A stretch of DNA of 64,000 nucleotides from CAYYFX01 sp964571855 (GCA_964571855.1 CAZNDO010000018.1:10514-74513), one strand, 5' to 3'; positions 8,919 through 18,099 are shown, counted from the first letter of the stretch. The notes: a model not told the origin generated them from the sequence alone. Made by a program: numbers and translations.

Positions 8919-8959
8919 CGTCCCGGAGGCCGTGCGAGCTTCCGGGACGCACGGCCTCG
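8919..8959. terminator. Two interlocked inverted repeats between convergent genes
   Basis: Arms 8919-8927/8942-8950 (9 bp) and 8926-8936/8949-8959 (11 bp) are both perfect, and they interleave in ABA'B' order. Either hairpin could form, or an H-type pseudoknot. The element lies between the stops of the barrel gene (8910) and the DinB gene (8966), so it is probably a bidirectional terminator. Confidence 0.45.
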
Positions 8960-8965
8960 AGGGGG

Positions 8966-9517
8966 TTACGTTCGCGGCTTCGCGCCCCCGAGGTAGCTCT
9001 GCGGCGCGGCGTTGAACATCGCCGACGCCCCCTTCGCCACGCTCAGGGTCGTCCACTGCGCTCCCGCGAAGTGCCGCGCGAGCAGCACGATCTGGCCCGC
9101 GTGGTACGCGTAGTGACTGATCTGCCGGTTCACGGCCTGCACCACCGTGTGCGGCTCGCCGCGGATGGTCACCGTGCGGTCCAGATCCGCGTCCGTCAGG
9201 GCCTCCAGCGTGGCGAAGAGGATGCCCCAGCCTTCCTCCCAGCGCCGCAGCAAGGACGCGCGGTCGTCCGCCGCGTCCAGCTCGAACTCCGTGTCGCGGC
9301 GCCGGTCGGGCTTCTCGCCGTCCGTGGTCAGGAAGTCCCGCCAGCGGGAGCGCAGGTTGCCGGCCATGTGCTTCACGACGATCGCGATCGGGTTCGTCTC
9401 CGGTCCCGGCGCGGCGAGGAACTGCTCGTCCGACACCTGCGCCATCGCGCGGTCCGCCAGCGCCTTCGTGCGGCGGAACTCGCGGAGCACGTCCTCGCGC
9501 CAGCCCTTCGCGTCCAT
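8966..9517 (-). CDS. DinB-family (DUF1572-like) putative metal-dependent enzyme
   Basis: The 183-aa protein belongs to the DinB/YfiT-like four-helix superfamily. It has a KHMAGNLRSRW helix with an early His (HMAGN), a central tryptophan-rich helix, and QISHYAYHAGQIVLLAR near residue 145. The histidines of the last two segments match the three-His metal site of this superfamily. Members act as thiol-dependent S-transferases or detoxification enzymes, but the substrate here is unknown. It starts five bases after glyA and is the last gene of the purD-to-dinB run. Confidence 0.85.
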   Translation of the reverse strand: MDAKGWREDVLREFRRTKALADRAMAQVSDEQFLAAPGPETNPIAIVVKHMAGNLRSRWRDFLTTDGEKPDRRRDTEFELDAADDRASLLRRWEEGWGILFATLEALTDADLDRTVTIRGEPHTVVQAVNRQISHYAYHAGQIVLLARHFAGAQWTTLSVAKGASAMFNAAPQSYLGGAKPRT

Positions 9518-9522
9518 GCCCG

Positions 9523-10803
9523 TCAGCCCCGCACGTCCGCGGCGGTCTCCACGAGATCCGGGTACAGCGGGTGCTCCGCGGCCAGCGCCTCCACGTCCTT
9601 GCGGATGGCCGCCTTCGCGGCGTCGTCCTCGTGCTCGTTCGCCAGCGTCCGCGCGATGAGCTTCGCGATGCGGACCATCGCGTCCTTCCCCATCCCGCGC
9701 GTGGTGACGGCCGGCGTCCCGATGCGCACGCCGCTGGTCAAAGTCGGCGGCTTCGGGTCGAACGGGATGGCGTTCTTGTTCACCGTGATGCCCACCTCGC
9801 CCAGCAGCCGCTCCGCCTTCTTCCCGGAGATGCCCTTCGGCGTCATGTCCACGAGCATGAGGTGGTTGTCCGTGCCGCCGGACACGAGCCGCAGCCCCTC
9901 CGCCTGCAGCGCCTCGGCCAGCGCCGCCGCGTTCTCCACCACGCGCCGCGCGTAGTCCTTGAACTCCGGCCGCAGCGCCTCGCCGAAACACACGGCCTTC
10001 GCCGCGATCATGTGCATCAACGGCCCGCCCTGCATGCCGGGAAAGTTCGTCTTGTCGATGGCAGCGGCGTGCGCCTCCTTGCACAGGATGAACCCGGAGC
10101 GCGGGCCGCGCAGCGTCTTGTGCGCGGTACTGGTCACGATGTCCGCGTGCGGCACCGGCGACGGATGCACCCCGCCGGCCACCAGCCCCGCGAAGTGCGC
10201 CATGTCCACGAGGAAGAGCGCGCCCACCTCGTCCGCGATGGACCGGAACGCCGCGAAGTCCCACGTGCGCGGGTACGCCGACGCGCCCGCCACGATCATC
10301 TTCGGCCGGTGCTCCTTCGCCAGCGCGCGCACCTTGTCCAGGTCGATGCGCTCGGTCTCCGGCTCCACCTCGTACGCCGACACCTCGAAGAAGCGGCCGG
10401 AGAAGTTCACCGGGTGGCCGTGCGTGAGGTGGCCGCCGTGCGCCAGCGACAGCCCGAGGATGCGATCCTTCGGCTCCAGCACCGCGAAGTACGCGGTCAT
10501 GTTCGCGGTGGATCCGGAGTGCGGCTGCACGTTCGCGTGGTCCGCGCCGAACAGCTTCTTGGCGCGCACGCGGGCCGTGTCCTCCGCCTTGTCCACCTCC
10601 TCGCAGCCGCCATAGTACCGCTTGCCGGGATACCCCTCGGCGTACTTGTTCGTGAGCGGCGAACCCATGGCCTCCAGGACCGCGCGGCTCACGAAGTTCT
10701 CCGAGGCGATCAGCTCCAGCCCCTCGTTCTGCCGGCGGATCTCGCCCTGCACGATGCGGAACAGATCGGGGTCGGACTTGGCCAGCGATTCGAAGCGGGA
10801 CAT
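9523..10803 (-). CDS. glyA: Serine hydroxymethyltransferase
   Basis: The 426-aa protein is full length for the family. GlyA interconverts serine plus tetrahydrofolate with glycine plus 5,10-methylene-tetrahydrofolate in the cytosol, feeding purine, thymidylate and methionine synthesis. Visible hallmarks are LIASENF near the N-terminus, NVQPHSGS (cofactor phosphate loop), VDMAHFAGLV, the PLP-lysine motif TAHKTLRGPR near residue 230, and NFPGMQGGP. A strong GGAGG site precedes the ATG. Clustering with purD and purE fits its one-carbon role. Confidence 0.97.
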   Translation of the reverse strand: MSRFESLAKSDPDLFRIVQGEIRRQNEGLELIASENFVSRAVLEAMGSPLTNKYAEGYPGKRYYGGCEEVDKAEDTARVRAKKLFGADHANVQPHSGSTANMTAYFAVLEPKDRILGLSLAHGGHLTHGHPVNFSGRFFEVSAYEVEPETERIDLDKVRALAKEHRPKMIVAGASAYPRTWDFAAFRSIADEVGALFLVDMAHFAGLVAGGVHPSPVPHADIVTSTAHKTLRGPRSGFILCKEAHAAAIDKTNFPGMQGGPLMHMIAAKAVCFGEALRPEFKDYARRVVENAAALAEALQAEGLRLVSGGTDNHLMLVDMTPKGISGKKAERLLGEVGITVNKNAIPFDPKPPTLTSGVRIGTPAVTTRGMGKDAMVRIAKLIARTLANEHEDDAAKAAIRKDVEALAAEHPLYPDLVETAADVRG

Positions 10804-10816
10804 CGGGTCCTCCCTC

Positions 10817-11302
10817 CTACCGTTCGGCCTTGCGCCGCGCGAGTTCCGTGAGCCGCGGCAGGCCGTCTTCCAGGAGCGTTTCCAGGCGATCGAACGTGGT
10901 GCGGTACGCGGCGGGCGGGCCGCCGAAGGGGTCGGCCACCGCCGCGTCCGGGCCGTTCGCGCCGGACAGCTCGCCCAGCAGCATGGTCTTCGTGTCCGCC
11001 AGCGGCTGGATGCTCAGCACCTTCGAGCGGTGCGCCGGCTCCATCACCAGCACCAGGTCCGCCGCCTCCAGGAGCTCCGGCGTGAGGCGGCCGCTCCGGA
11101 AGCGCTCCAGCTCCAGCCCGTTCTCCCGGGCGACGAGCCGCGCGCCGTCCGAGGCCCGGCCGCCCGCGTCGGCGTTCGTTCCCGCGGAGGATACCGCGAA
11201 CTCGCCCGGCGCCGCGCGGTCCAGCAGGCGCCGCGCGAGGATCTCCGCCAGGGGGCTCCGGCAGGAGTTGCCCGTGCACACGAAGAGGATCCTGAACGCC
11301 AT
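10817..11302 (-). CDS. Low-molecular-weight phosphatase, protein-arginine-phosphatase-like
   Basis: The 161-aa protein has the LMW-PTP P-loop VCTGNSCRSP at residues 8-17 (CX5R) and the general-acid motif DPFGG near residue 122. In LMW tyrosine phosphatases the residue before the second Cys is usually Ile or Leu. In YwlE-type arginine phosphatases it is Thr. Here it is Ser, which is closer to the arginine-specific type; TNADAGG also fits that subfamily. It is a cytosolic enzyme. Its position just after tsaC is a common neighbourhood for this family. The substrate is inferred rather than shown. Confidence 0.85.
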   Translation of the reverse strand: MAFRILFVCTGNSCRSPLAEILARRLLDRAAPGEFAVSSAGTNADAGGRASDGARLVARENGLELERFRSGRLTPELLEAADLVLVMEPAHRSKVLSIQPLADTKTMLLGELSGANGPDAAVADPFGGPPAAYRTTFDRLETLLEDGLPRLTELARRKAER

Positions 11303-11337
11303 GGCGCTCCTCGGCGCATCCGCGCCCGGTGTTTCGC

Positions 11338-11970
11338 TCAGCGCGTGACCAGCTCGTCCGGATCCAGCGCCACCAGGCCGGGACGCAGGATCACGCCGTC
11401 GGGGCCCGTGCAGTCCACCACCGTGGACGGGCGGTCCGAGACGGGCGGCCCGCCGTCCAGGGCCAGGTCCACGCCGTCGCCGAACACCTCGAGCACCGCT
11501 TCCACGCGCGTGAGCGGGGCGTCGCCCGGGAGGTTCGCGCTGGGCGCGGCGAGCGCGGCGCGCATCTCGCGCAGGATGGCGGCGAGCCAGGGGTCGTCCG
11601 GGATGCGCACGGCCACGGTGCGGCCGCCCGCCGTGACCTCCTCGGGCAGCCCCTCCGCGGCCGGCAGCACGAGCGTCAACGCGCCCGGCCAGTGCCGCGC
11701 GCCGAGCGCGCGCGCGAGCGGGCCCAGGTGCGACGTGACCGCGCGCACGCCGATCCAGTCCGGCGCGACCAGCGCGAAGGGCTTGCCGGGCGGGCGCACC
11801 TTCAGCTTCACGAGCTTGTGCAGCGCGTCCGGGCGGTTCACGCTGGCGAGGAGTCCGTAGACGGTGTCGGTGCGCATGGCCACGACGCCGCCGCCCTTGA
11901 GGACGGTGGCGGTCTGGCGCACGAGATCGGGATCCGGGGCGGCGGGATCGACGCGGAGGATGTCGGTCAA
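11338..11970 (-). CDS. tsaC: L-threonylcarbamoyladenylate synthase (Sua5/YciO/YrdC family)
   Basis: The 210-aa YrdC-fold protein uses Thr, bicarbonate and ATP to make threonylcarbamoyl-AMP for the t6A37 tRNA modification. Key segments are GGVVAMRTDTVYGL (residues 27-40), KVRPPGKPFAL (substrate-binding K/R/K) and APSANLPG (SxN motif). It is the TsaC-length form without the Sua5 C-terminal domain. The start is a TTG (AGGAG about 11 bases upstream); no better in-frame codon precedes the conserved core. It lies 13 bases after purE in the same operon. Confidence 0.9.
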   Translation of the reverse strand: MTDILRVDPAAPDPDLVRQTATVLKGGGVVAMRTDTVYGLLASVNRPDALHKLVKLKVRPPGKPFALVAPDWIGVRAVTSHLGPLARALGARHWPGALTLVLPAAEGLPEEVTAGGRTVAVRIPDDPWLAAILREMRAALAAPSANLPGDAPLTRVEAVLEVFGDGVDLALDGGPPVSDRPSTVVDCTGPDGVILRPGLVALDPDELVTR

Positions 11971-11983
11971 GTTCGGGACGCTC

Positions 11984-12445
11984 CTACTTTCCGGCCAGCT
12001 CGTTCTTGTAGTTGTCCAGCTTCGCGCGCAGCGCGTCGTCGGACAGCGCGAGGATCTCCACGGCGAGGATGGCCGCGTTCTTCGCGCCGGCGGGGCCGAT
12101 GGCCATGGTGGCCACGGGCACGCCCGGGGGCATCTGCACGATCGCGTGCAGGCTGTCCACGCCGCGCATCGGCGAGCCGTCCAGCGGCACGCCGATCACG
12201 GGCAGCGTGGTGTGCGCCGCCACGACGCCGGGCAGCGCGGCGGCCATGCCCGCGGCGCAGATGAGCACGCGGACGCCGCGGTCCCGCGCGCCGGCGGCGA
12301 GATCGCGCGTCTTCTCCGGCTGCCGGTGCGCGGACGACACGACGAACTCGTGCGAGACGTCGAAGCGATCGAGGTTGTCCATGCACCCCTTCATCGCCTC
12401 GCGGTCGCTCTCCGAGCCCACGAGGATCAGGACCTTCGGGTTCAT
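11984..12445 (-). CDS. purE: 5-(Carboxyamino)imidazole ribonucleotide mutase, PurE class I
   Basis: The 153-aa protein converts N5-CAIR to CAIR in purine synthesis. It has GSESDREAM (phosphate-binding GSxSD), SAHRQPEK (the conserved SAHR), AAGMAAALPGV and GVPLDGSPMRGVDSL, in the expected order and length. Its ATG overlaps the purD stop (ATGA), so purD and purE are coupled. No purK is seen in the window. Confidence 0.96.
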   Translation of the reverse strand: MNPKVLILVGSESDREAMKGCMDNLDRFDVSHEFVVSSAHRQPEKTRDLAAGARDRGVRVLICAAGMAAALPGVVAAHTTLPVIGVPLDGSPMRGVDSLHAIVQMPPGVPVATMAIGPAGAKNAAILAVEILALSDDALRAKLDNYKNELAGK

Positions 12446-13734
12446 CGGGCCTCCTGCAGGTTGCCGGCGAGGGCGCGGGCGCCGATGTCCCGCCGGTGGT
12501 GCATGCCGTCGAATCGGATGGTGGCCAGCGCACGATACGCGGCCGTGCGCGCGGCGGCGAGCGTGTCGCCGAGCCCGGTGACCGCGAGCACGCGGCCGCC
12601 GGCGGTCACGACGTCCTTGCCCGCGAGCGCGGTGCCCGCGTGGAAGACGAGGGCGTCGCCGCGGTCGTCGTCCACATCCAGCCCTTCGATGCGCCGTCCC
12701 TTCTCCGCGGTCTGCGGGTAGCCGCGCGAGGCGGCCACGACCGTGAGGGCGGCGCGGGTGGAGGGCGCGATGGTCGGCGTGGACGCGAGCTCGCCGCGGG
12801 CGGTGGCCGCGAGGTAGCCCAGCGCGTTCTCGCCGAGCAGCGGCAGGACGACCTGGGTCTCGGGGTCGCCGAAGCGCACGTTGTACTCGAGGACTTTCGG
12901 GCCGTCCTTCGTGAGCATGAGCCCGGCGTAGAGGACGCCGCGGTAGGGGACGCCGTCCGCGGCGAGAAGACGTGCGACCGGGCGGAGGCACGTGTCCACC
13001 GCGGACGCGAGGGCGGCGCCGGTGAGGTTCGGATACGGCGCGTACGCGCCCATGCCGCCGGTGTTCGGGCCCTGGTCGCCGTCGAAGGCGCGCTTGTGGT
13101 CCTGGCTGGGGACGAGGGGGCGGATCTCCTCCCCGTCGACGAGCGCCATCAGGGAGACCTCCTCCCCCTCGAGCCACTCCTCGAGGACCACGACCTGCCC
13201 GGCCGCGCCGAAGGCGCGGCCTTCCACGGAGGCCCGGACGGCGGCGATGGCTTCGTCCTTCGAGGCCGCCATGACCACGCCCTTGCCGGCGGCAAGCCCG
13301 TCGGCCTTCACGGCGACCCGGTCCCCGAGCCAGGCGAGGGCCTTGGCGGCCTCGGTGACGCTGCGGACCGTGGCAGACCGGGCCGTGGGGACGCCGGCGC
13401 GCTCCATGACGGCCTTCGCGTGGGCCTTGCTGCCCTCGAGGCGGGCGCCGGCGGCGCCGGGGCCGAACACGGCGAAGCCCTCGGCGCGGAGCGCGTCGGC
13501 GACGCCGGCCACGAGGGGGGCTTCCGGGCCGATCAGGACGAGGTCGACGGAGCGGTCCCGGGCGAGGGCGGCCACCGCGGCGGGGTCGACGGGGTCGAGG
13601 GGGACGTTCTCCGCGATCCGGGCGGTCCCGGCGTTCCCGGGGGCCACGAGGCAGTCCCGGGCCGCCTGGCCCTGGGACGCGGCCCAGGCCAGCGCGTGCT
13701 CCCGCCCGCCGCTGCCGAGGATGAGGACGTTCAT
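12442..13734 (-). CDS. purD: Phosphoribosylamine-glycine ligase
   Basis: The 430-aa ATP-grasp enzyme forms glycinamide ribonucleotide from phosphoribosylamine, glycine and ATP. The N-terminal Rossmann-like domain starts MNVLILGSGGREHALAW, with VIGPEAPLVAG around residue 70. The ATP-grasp core carries KADGLAAGKGV, FDGDQGPNTGGMGAY and LEYNVRFGDPE. The C-terminal domain ends in DIGARAL. It heads the minus-strand run purD-purE-tsaC-phosphatase-glyA-dinB; the promoter must lie in 13735-14038. Confidence 0.97.
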   Translation of the reverse strand: MNVLILGSGGREHALAWAASQGQAARDCLVAPGNAGTARIAENVPLDPVDPAAVAALARDRSVDLVLIGPEAPLVAGVADALRAEGFAVFGPGAAGARLEGSKAHAKAVMERAGVPTARSATVRSVTEAAKALAWLGDRVAVKADGLAAGKGVVMAASKDEAIAAVRASVEGRAFGAAGQVVVLEEWLEGEEVSLMALVDGEEIRPLVPSQDHKRAFDGDQGPNTGGMGAYAPYPNLTGAALASAVDTCLRPVARLLAADGVPYRGVLYAGLMLTKDGPKVLEYNVRFGDPETQVVLPLLGENALGYLAATARGELASTPTIAPSTRAALTVVAASRGYPQTAEKGRRIEGLDVDDDRGDALVFHAGTALAGKDVVTAGGRVLAVTGLGDTLAAARTAAYRALATIRFDGMHHRRDIGARALAGNLQEAR

Positions 13735-14038
13735 GGGACGGCTCCGAGGGATGCGGTACCGGGCGCCGGAGTGGCCCGGAACACCCAAAGGTGCCGCATA
13801 CGGGCCCGGGCGTCGAGGCCGGAGCGCCATCCCCGGAGGCGCCTCCGGGGGGCGGTGGCCGGCTGTCCACGTGCGGCGCGACGGCGAGCGCACCTTCCTC
13901 GAGCTCCATGATGATCCGGCCGCGAGGCAGAGCGGACGCGGCGACGGCGCATCGGCTCGCGCACCATTGACGAACGGACGACCTGCGACTAAAGCAACAA
14001 CACCCCTGGGTCGGTACTTCCTCCCGAGGAGGTCGACC
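13735..14038. promoter_or_regulatory. Intergenic region between purD and the DUF3160 gene, with a 20-bp palindrome
   Basis: This 304-base divergent gap contains no credible gene. The only outstanding element is a perfect 20-bp palindrome at 13831-13850 (CCCCGGAGGC and its complement), about 100 bases from the purD start. It could be a protein-binding site or a cruciform. AGGAGG at about 14027-14032 is the ribosome-binding site of the downstream gene. I see no convincing -10/-35 pair. Confidence 0.35.
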
Positions 14039-17000
14039 ATGCGCATCGCGTGCCGCTGTCTGCCGCTTCGCAGCTTGCTGCCACTTGCCGTCGTCCTCTG
14101 TTCGGCTGCCGCCGCCTTCGCAAGCGACCCTGCGCCCCCGCCGGATTCCCTCCGCACCACGGATGCGTTCCGGGAAGCAATCCTCTCCGTGCCGCCCGGC
14201 GACTCCCGAACGAACCTCTACTACGCGTTGATGGAGCGGATCGAGTCCGGCGCGCTTCCCGTGGAGGCCGGGCCCGCACTGGACGATCTCGTCGGCTTCC
14301 TGGTCGCCGCCCTGGACGATCCCGTGGAGGCGGCGGTCGTCCGGTACCGGATCGCGACCTTCCTCACCACCCACCCCCATCCGGCCGCGCGGGATGCCCT
14401 GCGGAGGGCGGCCCTGGACACGTCCGACCGGCTCCACGACCGGGCGCGGGCCGCCCTCGTGGCCCTCCGCGACGATGCGGCGCTGGACCTGCTCCTCGAC
14501 GAAGCCCGACGCACGCGGACGCACGACGCCCGCGAGACGTTCCGCATGATCGGCGAGTTCGGCGCCGCGCGCGCGATCAAGCCTCTCCGGCGCATGATCG
14601 CCGGCGGGAAGCTGGAGCAGGAGATGGCGGACGCCATGGCGGACTTCGAGCGCGAGCACGGGCGCCCTCCGGAGTCCGAGCGCCTCCGGCAGCGGGCCGC
14701 GACCACCGCGCGGAGCTACCGCGAGCACGCGCGACGCGCGCTGCGGGACGTCGAATTCCACGTGAAGACCGGAATGGTGATGCCGTTCGGCCTGGACGAC
14801 GGGGCTCGGGCATCCCTCGCGCGCGAGGGATTCGTGATCCTCCCGGAGCTGAAGAACGAGCTCTACGAGCACCTGGGCTCCGAGTACCCCTATGTCACCG
14901 TCGATGTCGTGTTCCACGCCTTCCTGCTGCTCGCTCGCGCGTCCTTCGATGACTTGGAGCGCCTCGTCCTGGCGCCGAAGCTGACGGAGTTCGCGCGCGG
15001 CATGACGGAGGCCTGTCTCGCGGGGAAGGACCGCGTCCCCTCCCCCGACGACCGGGGGCTCGTGGACCTGAACGCGGCGACGTTCGCCGTCGTGCTCGCC
15101 GCCCTGGAGGGCGGCCAGATCCCCGAGGGTGCCCTGGATGGAAGCGCCGTCGTCGCCGCGGCCCGGGAGGAACTCGACGCCATACGCACGCACTCGGCGG
15201 TCCTGCCTTCGGCCCTCTTCGAGAGAGAGGAGGACTTCACGAAGTACACGCCCCGCGGACGCCACGGCGAGAGCGCGGATCTCATGCGGTACTTCCAGGC
15301 GATGCTGTACCTGGGTCGAATGGGGTTCCGCGCGGAGAGCGCATCGGAGACCCGGCGCGCGCTCCTCCTCCTGGACGTCCTGGAGCGGAACCCGAAGCTC
15401 CGGCAGCAGTGGTCGGAGATCGACACCCTCCTCGGCATGTTCTTCGGGCCGCTGGATGACGCCGGCGTCCGGGAGTACGAGGCGCTGCTTCGCGAGGTGG
15501 CCGAGGATTCGTCCGAAGGAGTCGCGATCGGTGTCCTGCGCGATCCGTCGCGGTTCGAGGCGTTCCGCGACGCCGCGCTGGCGCTTCCGGTTCCCCGGGT
15601 GATGTCGGATGTGCCTTCTGAGACGGATCGCGCGGGGAGCCGCGGCTTCCGCGTCCTCGGGCAACGCTACTCGCGCGGGGCGGACGTCTTCCAGCAGTGG
15701 ATGGAGGGGGCGCAGGCCCTCCCTTCGGGTCTGCACATCGCCTCGGCGCTGCTCGGCTCGCGCGAGGCCGAGCGCATCCTCGTGGCGGAGGGACGGCGCG
15801 CGACCGCGGATGTGGTGACCCTGCCGCCGCCGGCCGAGGATCCCCTCGGCTCCCTTCCCGACGGGTACCTCCACTGCTTCGAGCCGCTCTTCGAGGAGGC
15901 CTCCGGTCGCCCGGAGTTCATGAGCGGCCCCGTGTGGGAGCGCCGGCTGGTCAACTCCTCGCTCGGCGGGTGGGCGGAGGTCGTCCACGCGACGATGCTG
16001 TACGTGAAGGATGCCAACGAGTACGCAGGCATGTCCGCGATGCTGGACCGCTTCCACGGCTGCGTGGACCCGTATCCGGAGTTCTACATCCGCCTCGCCG
16101 GCCTCACGGACCGGTTCGTATCCGCGCTGGAGCGTTGCGGGTTGTTCGATCGGCTGGATGAGGAGGTAGCCCCGCTCCGAGAGCGCGCGGCCGCGTTGGA
16201 TCGGGGGCTCGACCAGTACGAGGAACGAACCCGGCTCAAGGAGGCGGGCATTCGCGCCACGCGGGAGATGTACGCCGAGCTCCGCGACATCCTCCCGGAC
16301 CTGGCGGCAATCGCACAGAAGGAACTCCGGGGCGAGGGGCAGTCCTTGGAAGACGGCGTGTTCCTCAAGGGGCTGCATCGAAAGTTCAAGCGGCTGGCGT
16401 TCAACTGGTCCAGCTCGGATCACCACCGCGAGTCCATGGCGCTGATCACCGATCCCGCCACCGACTACTACTCGGAGCGATGCCTCCAGGTCGGCATCGG
16501 CCGGCCCCTCGTGATGTACGTGGCCGTCCCGTTCGGGGACCGAACATACGTGTGCCGCGGCCCCGTCTACTCCTACTACGAGTTCTCGCGACCGATCACG
16601 GAACGCCTCGATGACGAGACCTGGCGTCGCCTGTGCCGCGAACTTGAGCCCGACCTCCTCCCGTGGTTCGGGCGTTTCCCGGAGATCGGACTGACTCGCG
16701 CGGCGACCAGCGCGGAGCTCGAGGCGCTGCTGGACGTCGAAGGGCCGGACGGTCGGAATATCAGCGGCGGATCTTCTCCGTGGCGCGGGCAGGTTTTCGA
16801 CGATCCGACGGTAGCCTTCGAGGGTGTGAGGATCCGGGACGGGGATCTGAAGTTGCTGATCCGCATGGCGGATCGAGACTCGATCGACATGAGGGTACGG
16901 CGCTTCGCGCTCCGGAAACTACGCGACTTCGGGACGCGGCACGAGGTCCTGGACGCATACCGGCGCCAGCTCGAGCTGGCCGGCCCGCTGTCGCTGAGTC

Positions 17001-17260
17001 CGTTCCCGTGCAACCTCTTCCACGTGTGTGCCTACAACGCCGTCGACGGGCTCGGATACTGCGGGCTCGCCGCGCTCCCGGAACTGGACCGTGCGGAGGC
17101 GATGCTCGAGAAGACCCTGCACCCCCGGGAGGCAAAGCCGGGGAGCGGACCGGAAGTGCTGGCCAGTCAGTACCGGAACGCGCTTTCGGAAGCACGAGCC
17201 CGGATCGCCCGCTTCCCGGGCGGATTCGACCGCTCGCGCGACGGCGAGCGTCGCTTCTGA
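14039..17260 (+). CDS. Large exported DUF3160-family protein with N-terminal HEAT-like repeats
   Basis: The 1073-aa protein starts with an ATG behind GAGGAGG. The signal peptide ends around AFA/SDP. Residues 60-190 hold helical HEAT-like repeats (ALRRAALDTSDRLHDRARAA, ALDLLLDEA). The long central and C-terminal part (about 245-1050) resembles the DUF3160 family, with GFVILPELKNELYEHL, VTVDVVFHAFLLL and STDYYSER-like segments (here ATDYYSERC). DUF3160 proteins are exported and of unknown function. Codon use looks slightly less GC-extreme than the purine operon. No catalytic motif can be named. Confidence 0.75.
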   Translation: MRIACRCLPLRSLLPLAVVLCSAAAAFASDPAPPPDSLRTTDAFREAILSVPPGDSRTNLYYALMERIESGALPVEAGPALDDLVGFLVAALDDPVEAAVVRYRIATFLTTHPHPAARDALRRAALDTSDRLHDRARAALVALRDDAALDLLLDEARRTRTHDARETFRMIGEFGAARAIKPLRRMIAGGKLEQEMADAMADFEREHGRPPESERLRQRAATTARSYREHARRALRDVEFHVKTGMVMPFGLDDGARASLAREGFVILPELKNELYEHLGSEYPYVTVDVVFHAFLLLARASFDDLERLVLAPKLTEFARGMTEACLAGKDRVPSPDDRGLVDLNAATFAVVLAALEGGQIPEGALDGSAVVAAAREELDAIRTHSAVLPSALFEREEDFTKYTPRGRHGESADLMRYFQAMLYLGRMGFRAESASETRRALLLLDVLERNPKLRQQWSEIDTLLGMFFGPLDDAGVREYEALLREVAEDSSEGVAIGVLRDPSRFEAFRDAALALPVPRVMSDVPSETDRAGSRGFRVLGQRYSRGADVFQQWMEGAQALPSGLHIASALLGSREAERILVAEGRRATADVVTLPPPAEDPLGSLPDGYLHCFEPLFEEASGRPEFMSGPVWERRLVNSSLGGWAEVVHATMLYVKDANEYAGMSAMLDRFHGCVDPYPEFYIRLAGLTDRFVSALERCGLFDRLDEEVAPLRERAAALDRGLDQYEERTRLKEAGIRATREMYAELRDILPDLAAIAQKELRGEGQSLEDGVFLKGLHRKFKRLAFNWSSSDHHRESMALITDPATDYYSERCLQVGIGRPLVMYVAVPFGDRTYVCRGPVYSYYEFSRPITERLDDETWRRLCRELEPDLLPWFGRFPEIGLTRAATSAELEALLDVEGPDGRNISGGSSPWRGQVFDDPTVAFEGVRIRDGDLKLLIRMADRDSIDMRVRRFALRKLRDFGTRHEVLDAYRRQLELAGPLSLSPFPCNLFHVCAYNAVDGLGYCGLAALPELDRAEAMLEKTLHPREAKPGSGPEVLASQYRNALSEARARIARFPGGFDRSRDGERRF

Positions 17261-17403
17261 CGAACCGAACGACCCGCGAGGCACCCGAGCGCAACCCGTG
17301 GAACGTCGATCCCCAGGGAACCCGGGAAGCGTATTCTCCGTAGAGCAACGATCCGCCTGCGAGCGACGGGCCCGGGCGCCGGCGCATCGGGAAGGGAGAT
17401 CCT

Positions 17404-18099
17404 GTGCAGACCATCCAACAGCAGGCGCGAGCCGCGGGATTCCTCTACCTCGCGCTCGCGGTCACCGCCCCCATCGGACTGCTGTATGTGCCGGGCAAGC
17501 TGATCGTCCCGCGCGACGCGGCGGCGACCGCCGAGAACCTCCGGGCATCCGAGGGGCTGCTGCGTCTCGGCATCGCGAGCGAGCTGTTCCACCAGGTCAT
17601 GGTCGTGTTCCTCGTGCTGGCGCTCTATCGCCTGTTCAAGCCCGTCAGCGAGACGCTCGCGAAGCAGCTCGTGGTCCTCGGCGCCCTGGTCTCGGTCCCG
17701 ATCATGTTCGTCAACGTGCTGAACGAGCTTGCCGCCATCGTCCTCGCGAAGGGCGGCGGCTTCCTGACGCCGTTCGAGCAGCCCCAGCGCGACGCCCTGG
17801 CGTACCTGTTCCTCCACCTGCACGGCCAGGGGATCAAGGTGACCTCGATCTTCTGGGGGCTGTGGCTGTTCCCGTTCGGGCTGCTGGTCATCCGCTCGGG
17901 GTTCATTCCCCCCGTCCTCGGGGCGCTTCTCCTCGTCGCGGGCGCGGCCTACCTCGTCGACTCCTTCGTCCGCCTGATCGTGCCCTCGGTGGCGCCGGCG
18001 GTCACGAAGGTCACCGACCTGCTCGTGATCGCGGAGGTCCCGATCATCCTCTGGCTCGTGATCCGGGGGGCGAGCCCGCGCCCGGACGCGACCACGTAG
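17404..18099 (+). CDS. DUF4386-family integral membrane protein
   Basis: The 231-aa polytopic protein starts with GTG (GGGAAGGAGA upstream). It has six or so hydrophobic segments: residues about 10-30, 55-78, 90-112, 138-162 (FWGLWLFPFGLLVI), 165-188 and 205-225. The N-terminal QARAAGFLYLALAVTAPIG, the ASEL block, and the IFWGLWLFPFG segment match the DUF4386 family. These are inner-membrane proteins with no established role. It ends 27 bases from the stop of the convergent kinase gene. Confidence 0.8.
   Translation: MQTIQQQARAAGFLYLALAVTAPIGLLYVPGKLIVPRDAAATAENLRASEGLLRLGIASELFHQVMVVFLVLALYRLFKPVSETLAKQLVVLGALVSVPIMFVNVLNELAAIVLAKGGGFLTPFEQPQRDALAYLFLHLHGQGIKVTSIFWGLWLFPFGLLVIRSGFIPPVLGALLLVAGAAYLVDSFVRLIVPSVAPAVTKVTDLLVIAEVPIILWLVIRGASPRPDATT

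Noticed and set aside
13731..13967. 78-aa minus-strand ORF upstream of purD
   Set aside because: It is Arg-rich, has no ribosome-binding site, covers the palindrome, and has no protein-like composition.
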